Numbered from the stretch's first letter, positions 1 to 7,420 are shown. The stretch: DNA of 11,500 nucleotides from Symbiodinium natans (GCA_905221605.1 CAJNDS010000447.1:711157-722656); one strand, 5' to 3'. Program-made: numbers and translations. Notes: generated by a model from the sequence alone, not told the origin.

Positions 1-230
1 GAACTGTCGATTTGTTGGATCCTGGCGCGTATAGAAGTGGTCGGGCCGCAAAATTTATGTATGCGGAGCAACCTATCAACCCTGCACCCAAGATGAAAGG
101 CAAGGAGGCATCGCAGGTAGAGCACCTGAACGAGTAAGACCGGAACAACCCAAATACTTTCGTTGTTGCGCTTGAAGGAAAACAAACTCGAGTGCTTAGC
201 ACCAAGCCATGGCCCTGCCCTGACTCCGTA

Positions 231-255
231 CCTCCTGGGACCTCCCACCAGGAGG
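231..255. other. Perfect 8-bp stem hairpin
   Basis: CCTCCTGG (231-238) and CCAGGAGG (248-255) form a perfect stem with a 9-base loop. It is not followed by a T-run and is not a bacterial terminator. No function is assigned. Besides this, 1-790 holds only short chance-like open frames. Confidence 0.6.
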
Positions 256-792
256 TTGTGAGCCCAAGTGGTGCTCGCCCGACTTGTACAAGAATTTAAA
301 GAGGTCTCAGGCACAGCTCGCATGCAAAATCATGAAGGCATGAGACACACACGCGACCTCATCAGTGGAGATGGCCGTCGTTGGGACAACGTGCCATTGC
401 TCGCGGCATCGAAAACAAAGTGTCTGGCTCAGCTTGGTCCAGGGGCGCGCGAACTACTGTAGACACCTTGCCTCAACCGCTGCTGAATCACTGGGCCCTC
501 ATGCACACGAACTACCGCGCTATTTTTCTTTCCTTGCCCGGCGTACGTGCCTTAAGGCAGCGCTCGCCGTCTATGACGGATGCCTTCGGCATACCATCTG
601 CCATCCCATAACATCCTGGCGAGAGTGTTCAAAAGGGCTTGCGACATGCATGACATGGCAAGCTCTACCTGAACTTCCGGTTCACAATGAGGCGCTTTTT
701 TGTACATTGTATACATATATCATGATGGCTCCATCGCAACCATCCTAAAACCAAATCAACCTTGCCGGGGGAGCGGAGAAGTGTGTAGTTGT

Positions 793-811
793 GCCCTAAA
801 CCCTACAACCT
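793..811 (-). repeat. Short CCCTAAA-type telomere-like motif
   Basis: CCCTAAACCCTACAACCTA is two to three degenerate copies of the C-strand telomere unit. Similar words recur nearby (AAACCCAAACCC at about 870). This is weak on its own but consistent with the clearer arrays at 2403 and 5551. Confidence 0.5.
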
Positions 812-1071
812 AGACCGTTGTGTTGAGCACGGAATGCGGAAGCTGCCGGCAACCTAACTCCAACTCTAAAAACCCAAACCCTGAAAGTCACCGTAAACTT
901 GAACTGGCCGCTGGCCTTGCGACACGAGCTCGGACCTCATGCCCCCAGTCCATGGCTCGATGCCTGAGCCGACGCGATGCCATTGCGACTGACATCTCCA
1001 AACCCTATACAAGCCCTTTAACCATGCAAGACCTTCATGTGTTCGAAAACTTTTGAATAATGCAATTACAC

Positions 1072-1251
1072 GGCACATGACGGTTTTACCCCTTTTGCGC
1101 TGCGTTGCTCTGGGGATTTGGGGTGTTAAGTCGAATGGCTCTGGACTCTGGAGGTGGTGGCACATTAATGTTTGACGCCTTTTCCCGCTAGGGCTCTGGA
1201 CTCTGGAGGCACTCGTGGCACATGAAGGTGCAATCCCGTTTGCGCTGCGCG
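1072..1251 (+). repeat. Three diverged copies of a short repeat
   Basis: GGCACATGA is followed 22 bases from its start by TTTGCGCTGCG at both 1072 and 1217 (28 of 36 aligned bases equal, no gap). A third, more diverged copy starts at 1159 (GGCACATTA). The copies at 1159 and 1217 are each preceded by GGCTCTGGACTCTGGAGG (1137 and 1192). This looks like an old tandem duplication with a unit of about 60-85 bases. No coding function is seen in 1252-1758. Confidence 0.65.
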
Positions 1252-1758
1252 GTGTTTAAAAAAAGTTTGCAGCCGTGTGCATGCAGCCTGCAGATCCAAG
1301 CTGCGACCAAGCGCATTCATGTCCTGCACGTGCGTCTGTGGGCGTTGTATATTGTTGTAGATTTGCCTGCTTCAAGGATGACGGGGTCGTTGCGCATGTG
1401 GGACAGTTTTCGCTCTTGCTCGTGACCAGCAGAGCCTTGCTTGCCAGAGTAGTCGAAACTTAGAAGCCCCCAAGCTTCAGCCGCGCTTGATTCGCTGTAT
1501 ATTCTTTTTGTGATTTCTGCGTCTCACCAGGCAAGTATGAAGACTCAAGGCGGAGCTCAACTTCCAAGGCACCGCTGCTTTGTTTGGCTTGTTTCTGCCT
1601 TCAATACGTTACCGTTCCTTCGAGGCTCGAGGCAAGCTGAACACTGTAGCCGGGTTTCATGTAAGTTTCTCCCGAAACCCTTCACCAAGCAATCAGACTT
1701 AGTCGTAGTTTCAGGCCCGTTGTTAGTGTCCGTGGCCCGCGGTGCATTTTTTGAGAGA

Positions 1759-1874
1759 TGTATATATATATATACATATACATATACATATTTGTATGTA
1801 CATATACTGACATGTACTCATTTGCATATATATGTATGTATGTATGATGTATGTATGTATGTATGTATGTATAC
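1759..1874. repeat. (TA)n / (CATATA)n / (TATG)n compound microsatellite
   Basis: TA dinucleotides (1760-1774) pass into CATATA units and then into TATG tetramers (about 1830-1872). The Tyr/Ile/His/Thr-rich and Tyr/Met/Cys/Val-rich open frames that cross it are artefacts. Confidence 0.9.
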
Positions 1875-1900
1875 GCTGCACCCCGAACTAGTCCCCAAAC

Positions 1901-1986
1901 CCTGCAGCGCTCGTCGTGCCTGCTTCAGCATGGCGACGGTCCTCTCCGGCTTGAAGCCCGACTGGGCCATGCGCTCCACGAGTGGC
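1901..1986 (-). CDS. Candidate exon 3 of the same unrecognised split gene
   Basis: The exon follows CAGAAG|G (1987-1992), a tandem NAGNAG acceptor; both choices keep the frame. Joined to the previous island it reads R-PLVERMAQSGFKPERTVAM, then LKQARRALQG, and may end at a GT donor (CAGG|GTTTGG, 1900). About 26 of 29 third positions are G or C, the strongest coding bias of the three, in a 150-base GC-rich island between TA-rich microsatellites. The two-helix look with G-F-K-P recalls UBA- or PPR-like helices, but that is not enough for a call. Confidence 0.4.
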
Positions 1987-2022
1987 CTTCTGGGACAAAG
2001 GAGGACATTCTTGCCCAACATG

Positions 2023-2067
2023 TAATATATATATATATATATATATGCATACACATATATATATATA
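2023..2067. repeat. (TA)n microsatellite
   Basis: An imperfect TA dinucleotide array interrupted once by GCATACAC. Together with the array at 1759-1874 it brackets the GC-rich, exon-like island at 1901-1986. Confidence 0.9.
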
Positions 2068-2157
2068 GATCAAAAGATAGATATGGACACATATGTGTAC
2101 TCTAAATATGCATACATATATATTCTGTATCTATAAATCCATATCCTACATCACTAC

Positions 2158-2173
2158 AGACACACACACACAC
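2158..2173. repeat. (CA)n microsatellite
   Basis: A short CA dinucleotide run, part of the repeat-rich interval 2023-2173. Confidence 0.85.
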
Positions 2174-2277
2174 TTTTGATGCGGCTTGCGGCGCCCTCAC
2201 ACTTCAGCAGACTTCTACTCGGAGGCACTTCTCTTCTTATGCCCCCGACTGCACTTCAAACGAAGGCTTCTCAGGGC

Positions 2278-2368
2278 CTGTTCAGGAGCAGCTCCTGCTG
2301 CCGCGTCTTTTCGGAGATGCCTTGCTCCAGCTTGTGCGCGCCTTGGCCACGGCTACTTTTGGCGCCCC
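2278..2368 (-). CDS. Candidate exon 2 of the same unrecognised split gene
   Basis: It starts after AAAG|GG (2369) and contributes two bases that complete the codon left by the exon ending at 2474. It encodes GAKSSRGQGAHKLEQGISEK followed by TRQQELLLN and ends with two bases at a GC donor (AACAG|GC, intron from 2277). An in-frame TGA lies just past the donor. About 23 of 29 third positions are G or C. The sequence is hydrophilic and helix-prone, with no recognised domain. Confidence 0.35.
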
Positions 2369-2402
2369 CTTTGCTCTCACTTTGTTGGAAGAGAACAAGG
2401 TT

Positions 2403-2459
2403 CTAGGGTTTTTCTGTTTAGGGTTGAGGCTACCCTAAGCCCTAAACCCTAAACCCTAG
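2403..2459. repeat. Telomere-repeat inverted repeat (hairpin)
   Basis: The left arm carries CTAGGGTTT (2403-2411) and GTTTAGGGTT (2416-2425). The right arm carries CCCTAA and CCCTAAACCCTAAACCCTAG (2433-2459). CTAGGGTTT pairs exactly with AAACCCTAG at 2451-2459, and GTTTAGGG with CCCTAAAC at 2440-2447. The result is a head-to-head telomere-like hairpin, lying between candidate exons at 2474 and 2368 and therefore possibly intronic. Confidence 0.8.
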
Positions 2460-2473
2460 GAGAAAAGGGGTGC

Positions 2474-2516
2474 CTGCTTTGGCCAGCATCGCATCGAAGA
2501 GCTTGGCATCCATGTC
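2474..2516 (-). CDS. Candidate exon 1 of an unrecognised split gene
   Basis: After a pyrimidine-rich acceptor (TCTCGCAG|GAC at 2517-2518) the minus strand encodes DMDAKLFDAMLAKA plus one base, ending at a GC donor (AAAGCAG|GC, intron from 2473). Most third positions in and just before it are G or C. The frame is also open upstream to about 2639, but third-position GC falls sharply there, which is why I start at 2516. It joins in frame to the island at 2368. No family is recognised. Confidence 0.35.
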
Positions 2517-3216
2517 CTGCGAGACGATGCGACAAAAATCACAGTGACAATGCTGCTTTGGGTTTCCTACGCTTTCCTCAACTCTAAGAAAGGGCATCGG
2601 GCGCAGTGCTTCTGCAACTTTGTCTTCAATGTCGCTTGTTTAGCGTTTCAGTGTGGAAGGGACTCATCACGAGCTTCCCAGCAAGGTACTTAAGTCTGTA
2701 GTATGCCATATGCCAGGCTCAAGGTTCTCGACTTAAATACTCCCCAAAGCCTACCCATCCATGTCCAAGTCGTTTACTGCCTGGGGTAAAGTGCTATTCA
2801 TGCATTTTAGGGTCGGTAGTTCGTTGACAAGTAACATGAATGCTTAACGCTCTATAGGCCACATATGAGTCGGCGTTAAAACTACCTGATTTAAGCCTTG
2901 CTTGTTTTTGGTAGGATGCGCTTTCGCGTGCCCTGCTTTTTTTGGCATGCGTTGAGTGTGCTCAAGTTCGAAAGTGCAAAAAACCTAGGTATTAGATTCA
3001 TTCCTGCTTTGGGAACCAGGAAGACACAGCACAGATTCCTCGAAGGCCGGGCGCTTTTTAGTGATTTTGAATGTTTCGCCTAGGCGGGAGCCTTGTTTTG
3101 AAAGGGACGAAACACAAAAGTTGCGTATACCTTTTTTACGTCGATTTTTAAGGGTACTTGTTGCGGCTTGCATGTGTCGGGCCCCAAACCTCAGAGTTCA
3201 GAACCAAAGGACAGAT

Positions 3217-3342
3217 CCCCCCCAACCCCCCCCCCCCCCCCAACCCCCCAACCCCCCCCCCCCCCCCCAACCCCCCCCAACCCCCCCCACCCCCAACCCC
3301 CGCCACCCACTCCCCACCCACCCCCCGCCCCCCCTCCCCAAG
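3217..3342. repeat. C-rich tract of CnAA units (G-quadruplex potential on the minus strand)
   Basis: About 125 bases made almost only of C with AA or A interruptions, for example CCCCCCCCAA and CCCCAACCCC. The minus strand reads GGGG-TT-GGGG repeatedly and would readily form G-quadruplexes. Proline- and glycine-rich open frames across it are low-complexity artefacts. The flank 2640-3216 is unique sequence with no gene I can support. Confidence 0.9.
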
Positions 3343-3395
3343 AAAATTCCAGGAAACGCAGGGCGCACGAGAGTGCATCCTACCTTGTTTTTGAA

Positions 3396-3481
3396 TTAGC
3401 GCGCCCCTATCGTTTTCCATGTTTTCGCACGCTTATCCTATAGTATCAAATAGCAATATCATTTTAGCGCGTCCCCTATCG
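3396..3481 (+). repeat. Direct repeat of 17/18 bases, 68 bases apart
   Basis: TTAGCGCGCCCCTATCG (3396-3412) recurs as TTAGCGCGTCCCCTATCG (3464-3481), differing by one inserted T. The spacer is AT-rich. It may be a local duplication, or part of a dispersed element seen only in fragment. Confidence 0.7.
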
Positions 3482-3567
3482 CTCACCGGCATTTTGCTGC
3501 AACAACTACCCCAAGCATTTGAGCATTTTTGAGCATACTCTCGCCGTTGCGGAATGACTTGGACGCC

Positions 3568-3708
3568 TCATTCTCGCACAACAGCTGCAAGGTACGTATC
3601 AAATCCCTTATGGCCATTGGGGAGCAATGACTCTTGAGCGGCTGCCTTGTTGTCACATTGCCTGCGGAACTGGTCACAAAATATGCACCGTTTCGTGGTA
3701 GCTCCGAA
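3568..3708 (-). CDS. Exon-like frame with Cys residues, product unknown
   Basis: A 46-codon minus-strand frame contains KRCIFCDQFRRQCDNKAAAQ, then ESLLPNGHKGFDTYLAAVVR, and ends at TGA (3568-3570). It has a CxxC pair and natural-looking composition, and acceptor-like AG|G sites lie within it. The other minus frame and one plus frame are also open here, so the strand is not settled. Confidence 0.2.
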   Translation of the reverse strand, partial: FGATTKRCIFCDQFRRQCDNKAAAQESLLPNGHKGFDTYLAAVVRE

Positions 3709-3850
3709 TCACCCGACACAAACACACATGTGGGCCGAACAGGCCCTTCTTGTAGGGGGAGTCTCTCTCTTGTAAACTCGCACAAGACTTAGAGAGTCGA
3801 CTTTGAGCCCTCTTTCAAAAACTCGCCTTCCGCGCCGCCATGGTTCGCTC

Positions 3851-3864
3851 AGCGCCGCGGCGCT
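3851..3864. other. 14-base GC-rich perfect palindrome
   Basis: AGCGCCGCGGCGCT is a perfect palindrome in otherwise unassigned sequence. It could form a short hairpin or bind a dimeric protein, but no function is supported. Confidence 0.6.
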
Positions 3865-3987
3865 GCGACTCGGCGAACTCGGCATCCTGCTTTCGCCAGG
3901 TGGCCGCCTGTGGTCAGCGGGCAAGGCAGACGCGGAATTTCGCGTCTTGCAAACTGAATAAAACAATAGAAAACAGCTTAAAGCAGC

Positions 3988-4008
3988 TTTAGACTTTAGA
4001 CTTTAGAC
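3988..4008 (+). repeat. (TTTAGAC)x3 tandem heptamer
   Basis: Three perfect tandem copies of TTTAGAC. The unit has the same length and first five bases as the telomere heptamer TTTAGGG, so it may be a drifted telomeric remnant, though independent origin is equally possible. Confidence 0.8.
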
Positions 4009-4147
4009 GAAGGACGATTATGTGCGCTAGCCACTCAGGCCATTTATCCGACGGCCTCGGGCCGTAGGTGTCTGGGTAGCATAAATCAGGTACCCCTCCC
4101 CCAGCCGACAGGTATGCATCAGAACCTTGTGCCCTGCCGGCACCCCA

Positions 4148-4182
4148 CCCCCCCCCCCCCCCCCCTGCCCTGCTCCCCCCCC
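4148..4182. repeat. C-rich tract
   Basis: A run of 18 C (4148-4165) followed by TGCCCTGCT and a further run of 8 C. The proline- and glycine-rich open frames here are artefacts of this tract. The rest of 3343-4337 holds the short repeats listed separately, a possible minus-strand exon at 3568-3708, and otherwise nothing I can identify. Confidence 0.9.
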
Positions 4183-4337
4183 GTGCGCCGCTGCCTGCAT
4201 GTGTGCGTTTTTGGGCGGCCGATGCACCTCCTTCCATCCACTCGCGTGGATTGCAAAGCTCTGGACTCTGTTCAAGCTGAACTTGTCGTGTAATCTTGGA
4301 AGCGCCATGGCTTTGATGGTTGCTTCTCTCTGCGCAG

Positions 4338-4412
4338 GCTTCGCTACTGCTCAAGGACTTGTTCCCCAGAGCGCGTGAAGAAGGCATGGTTGCAGACTCG
4401 GCGTTGTGGGTG
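4338..4412 (+). CDS. Possible plus-strand terminal exon, product unknown
   Basis: A pyrimidine-rich acceptor (TTCTCTCTGCGCAG|G, ending 4337) precedes a phase-0 frame beginning ASLLLKDLFPRAREEGMVAD and stopping at TAG 4413-4415. A consensus GT donor in phase 0 (CTGCAAG|GTACGT) lies upstream at 3590/3591. The coding bias is modest. This would be the only plus-strand gene signal in the window. No homologue is recognised. Confidence 0.22.
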
Positions 4413-5013
4413 TAGGGGCCGTATGGAGGGTTCAGGGTTCCGTTGGGCCCCGGCCGATGGGGGGCCCGCGTAGCCCGCCTAGCGTCAAACTTAGATCAGC
4501 TTGCCTGCCACCGGTCTGCCTCCTTGTCCTGGCCACCCTGGCACAGATAAACAAGCAAGGCAGTGAAGTGAACACAAGCACCCGATTCAACTCAGACGAG
4601 GAGCTCGTTCGATCTTTTCGGACATCTGCTGCTTGATGGTGGCGAACCTTGTGGGCAAAAACCGTCAATAATGATGCAGCGACGAGAGACGCCCCTTGAG
4701 TCACGCACACTGAAAAGCCCCCCAAACAAACGTGAAGAAGCAACATGCCGCGGCCCCGAAGAAAAAAAACGAAGCTCACTGAAACCTTGGATCTCTGTGC
4801 CATTCTGTGCCCACAGTGCAACTAAGTCACAGGTCCTTTGCTTGGCGCCTGCGATCCGCTTTCCTGGGAGAAGACCCCGGTGACACCCCAACTCGGGCCC
4901 TGGCCGGATATCGGCTTCATGGCATACAGTGGCATACAAGTCATACAGGGACAGTCCTCCTAAGATCTGACACCGAAGTGCAGCAAGTCTTGGGGGAGGG
5001 ATGGTTATAAGGC

Positions 5014-5058
5014 CCTGGCTTGGCGAAGAAGTCTGCGGTCTTCTTCTTCTCGTACGCC
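5014..5058 (-). CDS. Exon-like microexon candidate, product unknown
   Basis: Between an AG|G acceptor-like site (CACAG|GG, 5059) and a GC donor-like site (CAGG|GC, 5013) a minus-strand frame reads AYEKKKTADFFAKPG, with 12 of 14 third positions G or C. Size and splice signals suit a small dinoflagellate exon, but the stretch is short and no family is recognised. Chance is a real alternative. Confidence 0.22.
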
Positions 5059-5270
5059 CTGTGAGGGCTTTGGGTGGTTTTAAGGTTCTAACCAGGCCCA
5101 CCCCAAGGGGCGTCCACTCCGCAGGGACAAGTCGAGGCAACTCCAAAGAATTGACCATCCGTTCAACCTAGTCACATACCAAGCAAAGCCCAAGAAAGCA
5201 AAAATGACCTTTTGAACTCCCGGCTGAAGTCTAAACCCCAAAGCCTAAGAAATGCATCCAAGCCTCATCG

Positions 5271-5291
5271 AACCCCAAACCCAAACCCTAG
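5271..5291 (-). repeat. Degenerate telomere-like repeat, CCCTAAA orientation
   Basis: The stretch ACCCCAAACCCAAACCCTAG consists of variant C-strand telomere units, with related words (CTAAACCCC, CCCTAAAC, AACCCTAC) scattered from 5230 to 5410. It faces the TTTAGGG array at 5551. Apart from these words, 5060-5550 contains nothing I can call. Confidence 0.6.
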
Positions 5292-5550
5292 ACTGAAATC
5301 CTGAATTGGCCCTTTTGCATCCAGGGATCTGGGTAAGTCTGCTAAACTGGCCCTAAACACAGTCCCCCCCTTTCCAACTAACAACAGCAAACAGGCTCAA
5401 ACCCTACACCCCAACTGCCCCAGATCCCCCGAAACAAGCCAGAGCCTAAAGTTGGCATCGATTCGCAGATCCAGGGCTTCCTCCTGGGCCCGCTCTCCAG
5501 AATGTGGGAGTTCGAGTCTTCGGCTGCATGATCTGAGGGCCCCCGCAGAG

Positions 5551-5606
5551 GTTTAGGGTTTAGGGAGTTTAGGGTCTAGGGTTTAGGGTTTATAGGGTTT
5601 AGGGTT
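5551..5606 (+). repeat. Interstitial telomere-like array, TTTAGGG orientation
   Basis: About six imperfect copies of TTTAGGG, some shortened or interrupted (TCTAGGG, TTATAGGG, a GAG interruption). The unit is the plant/algal-type telomere heptamer, also used by dinoflagellates. The opposite orientation (CCCTAAA-like) is seen about 280 bases upstream at 5271-5291. Confidence 0.85.
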
Positions 5607-5803
5607 ACAAGCCCTTTTTGGTGGCCAAGGATACTCGGCAACATGATCTGCAGAGCGACTCTTGCTGATACTTAGCATAAACTCGTGGTCGGAATCCTCA
5701 GGAATCAGGAGTCCCTTCCCCGCCTGCCCAAAACATACAAGCAAAAGGATCTACAGGCTCGCTTCTGACAAGGGTGACGTGCAATCCTTTTTGTGTAGTC
5801 TCT

Positions 5804-5888
5804 GCGTTGCTCCGATTGCTCCTCAACGCGCTGGGGGGACTCCGGCACGGTCTTTGCCAGCTGCCCGCAGTTTTTCCACAATTTGGCC
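5804..5888 (-). CDS. Exon-like island, product unknown
   Basis: After an AG|G acceptor-like site (5889-5890) a minus-strand frame reads AKLWKNCGQLAKTVPESPQR, then VEEQSEQR. Most codons end in G or C (roughly 80 percent by eye), unlike the surrounding non-coding DNA. It lies in a 76-codon open frame (5705-5935). I recognise no family. It could be an internal exon of the same minus-strand transcription unit as the cold-shock exons, or chance. Confidence 0.25.
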
Positions 5889-6283
5889 CTCAAGTTCTCA
5901 TGTGGGGTTTCAGAGTCTCTAAGAGTCCAAGACAATCCAACATCAGCGGGATAGTGCCCCAGCGCTGTCCCCTAGCTGCATGGCTGCACAGATCTCCTCT
6001 GTGCTCAGAGCCTTAAGGCTCTGCTGGCCGCTGGCCCTGAATGTCCCTAAGTTTCATATAATGCCAATGTACATGCGATTTCTGCACCGTCCTCAAACGA
6101 AATCTTCAAACACTGGCTTACAGGCCCTCTGCATAGTAGGCATCGTAAGACGAAACTGAGGGGTAAACCCAGGGACCCAGCGAGCGAGCTCCATCTATCA
6201 CTGAGCCCACTTTGACTCTAGGCTTCGAAATCTCGCGCCAGGCTTGTCACAATGGCCTCGTGTGATTTCGGGATATGGGCAAT

Positions 6284-6300
6284 GGGGGGGGGGGGGGGGG
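6284..6300. repeat. Poly-G run (17)
   Basis: A 17-base G homopolymer on the plus strand, in a stretch where I see no gene. The rest of 5930-6820 is unique sequence without recognisable coding signal, RNA gene or repeat family. Confidence 0.9.
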
Positions 6301-6825
6301 TGTTAGTGGGCCTAGGTGTGCTCCGTTGCACTGTACCTCCTGAAATCTTCCTCAAAGAATCCTCGAAAAACCAATGCTCAATTCTTCAATCGTTGATGGA
6401 TGGTTCTACGATGCCAGGTTAGACTATAAGATCACGTCGATGGCACATCACGAGTACTCAGAGGAAAGCCAGAAAGCGACGAGAGCTGTTCACGTCACAC
6501 GCGTGGCTGCAGACGGGAGCCCGATAATAAACACCGGAAGCCGCGAGATGTAAATCCCCAGCCATGAGCGCGAGAGGAGGGGAAAGTATGTTCCTGCCAC
6601 GATTCAGCCCCGATTTTGTGAAGCGTGAACATAGAAGCAGCACTCGCCGAGCCTATGGCAAAATGTGCAAAACGTTTTGAGCACGACCTTGACTCAAGAC
6701 GAAGCCTCGTACAGCCGAGAGCCCGAGAGCCAGCTAACCTTCCTCCCCAAGACTCCAAGACCTTTCTCTGCCACCCTTTGACGTGCCTTTGAAACCCACA
6801 AACCCCCACCAAGATGCTGGAGTCA

Positions 6826-6891
6826 TCTTCGCCGCCGGTCGCGAGAGTCCTCCCGGCCACCGCCGCCGCCTCCTCCCTTCCTTCGTCCATG
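6826..6891 (-). CDS. Possible Gly/Arg-rich exon downstream of the cold-shock exons
   Basis: One minus-strand frame reads HGRRKGGGGGGGREDSRDRR and then meets TGA at 6823-6825. A Gly-run flanked by Arg/Asp/Ser resembles RNA-binding RGG/RD tails, which often follow a cold shock domain. AG|G acceptors exist (for example at the CGAAG|G near 6881) whose phase suits the donor at 7233. Against this, the third-position GC of the frame is unremarkable, and the other two frames are also open. This is a low-confidence candidate only. Confidence 0.22.
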
Positions 6892-6962
6892 GCTTCCGAA
6901 TGCTTCCGATGGTGGAACAACACATCATATGTAGACCAGATCATGATTCAAAGCAGTGATGT

Positions 6963-7003
6963 ATCTCTCTAGCTCTCTCTCGCTCTCTCGCTCTCTCGCT
7001 CTC
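6963..7003. repeat. (CT)n / CTCTCG microsatellite
   Basis: A pyrimidine-only microsatellite of CT dinucleotides with regular G interruptions (CTCTCTCG-like units). On the minus strand it is a purine (GA/CGAGAG) tract. It directly adjoins the AT-rich compound microsatellite at 7022. Confidence 0.85.
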
Positions 7004-7021
7004 ACCCCCTCTCAAAATACA

Positions 7022-7109
7022 TATTCACATATATATATATATATACACACACACACAAAAATATAGAGAAACACATATCTTGATATGTTTATAGAAAATA
7101 AATAAATAA

Positions 7110-7141
<32 letters not shown>

Positions 7142-7205
7142 GCACGTATGCATATCTTAAATATATACATAGAGACATATATATATATATATGTGTGTGT
7201 GTATG
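7022..7205. repeat. Compound microsatellite (AT)n, (AC)n, (AAAT)n, (GTAT)n, (GT)n
   Basis: Successive blocks are (AT)n into (AC)n at about 7028-7056, (AAAT)n into (AT)n into (GTAT)n at about 7096-7143, and (AT)n into (GT)n at about 7178-7204. The tract begins just downstream, on the minus strand, of the GTAAGT donor of the second cold-shock exon, so it is probably intronic. Confidence 0.9.
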
Positions 7206-7233
7206 CTTACTAGAAAAATGTATACATACTTAC

Positions 7234-7420
7234 GGACACATGCCCTGTAGGAAATGAGAGATGGGCACGACACCGCTTTTAAACGCCTCTTGTGGGGCGC
7301 GCCTGGGGGGGAAGCCGCCGTTCTTCAAGACGATGTTTTTGGCAGCGGCTTTTCCCTTCGCCTCATCGAGGACAGCCTCGTAGGTGCACTCATCGCCAAT
7401 CTGGAGGGCATCAAAACTGC
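7234..7420 (-). CDS. Cold shock domain protein, C-terminal half exon
   Basis: The frame reads SFDALQIGDECTYEAVLDEA, followed by KGKAAAKNIV. This is the usual end of a cold shock domain: L-x-x-G-D-x-V-x-Y/F-x-V, then a turn, then G-K-x-x-A-x-N-V. The exon begins after AG at 7421-7422 (AG|G, phase 1), so it joins in frame to the exon ending at 7626 or 7641. It stays open for about 62 codons. At 7233 the sequence is GTAAGTATG, a strong canonical GT donor, and the in-frame TAA immediately after it supports splicing there. Residues after the domain (about 30) contain NGGFPPRRAPQEAF and match nothing I know. An earlier donor inside this stretch cannot be excluded. The gene continues downstream into a microsatellite-rich intron. 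Confidence 0.75.

Noticed and set aside
268-462. Plus-strand frame starting at GTG, ending in ARELL-stop
   Set aside because: The peptide looks plausible but third-position GC is neutral, a GTG start is unsuitable for a nuclear eukaryotic gene, and no clear acceptor precedes it. Kept only as a possible terminal exon.
365-748. Plus-strand 127-codon open frame
   Set aside because: Rich in Cys/His/Thr with no motif or codon bias, and overlapped by two other open frames of similar quality.
1510-2105. Open frames rich in Tyr/Ile/His/Thr across TA and TATG repeats
   Set aside because: They are microsatellite translations. Only the GC-rich island between the repeats has coding character.
2695-2723. 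Possible relict of the dinoflagellate spliced leader
   Set aside because: The words CTGTA, GCCAT and GGCTCAAG occur in the right order, but with 3-4 extra bases in two places, and no gene follows on the plus strand. A chance match is more likely.
3217-3300. Ciliate-type telomere (CCCCAA)n
   Set aside because: The C runs vary from 4 to over 15 and are not a regular six-base unit, and elsewhere the window uses the seven-base TTTAGGG unit.
3061-3443. Proline- and glycine-rich open frames
   Set aside because: They are produced by the C-rich tract at 3217-3342, so the low-complexity translation means nothing.
4592-5158. Minus-strand 188-codon open frame
   Set aside because: It is long but of mixed composition with no motif. 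A different frame at 5014-5058 looks more coding. Open frames of this size arise by chance in DNA near 50 percent GC.
5505-5530. tRNA-like T-loop (GAGTTCGAGTC)
   Set aside because: No acceptor stem, A-box or anticodon arm could be found around it.
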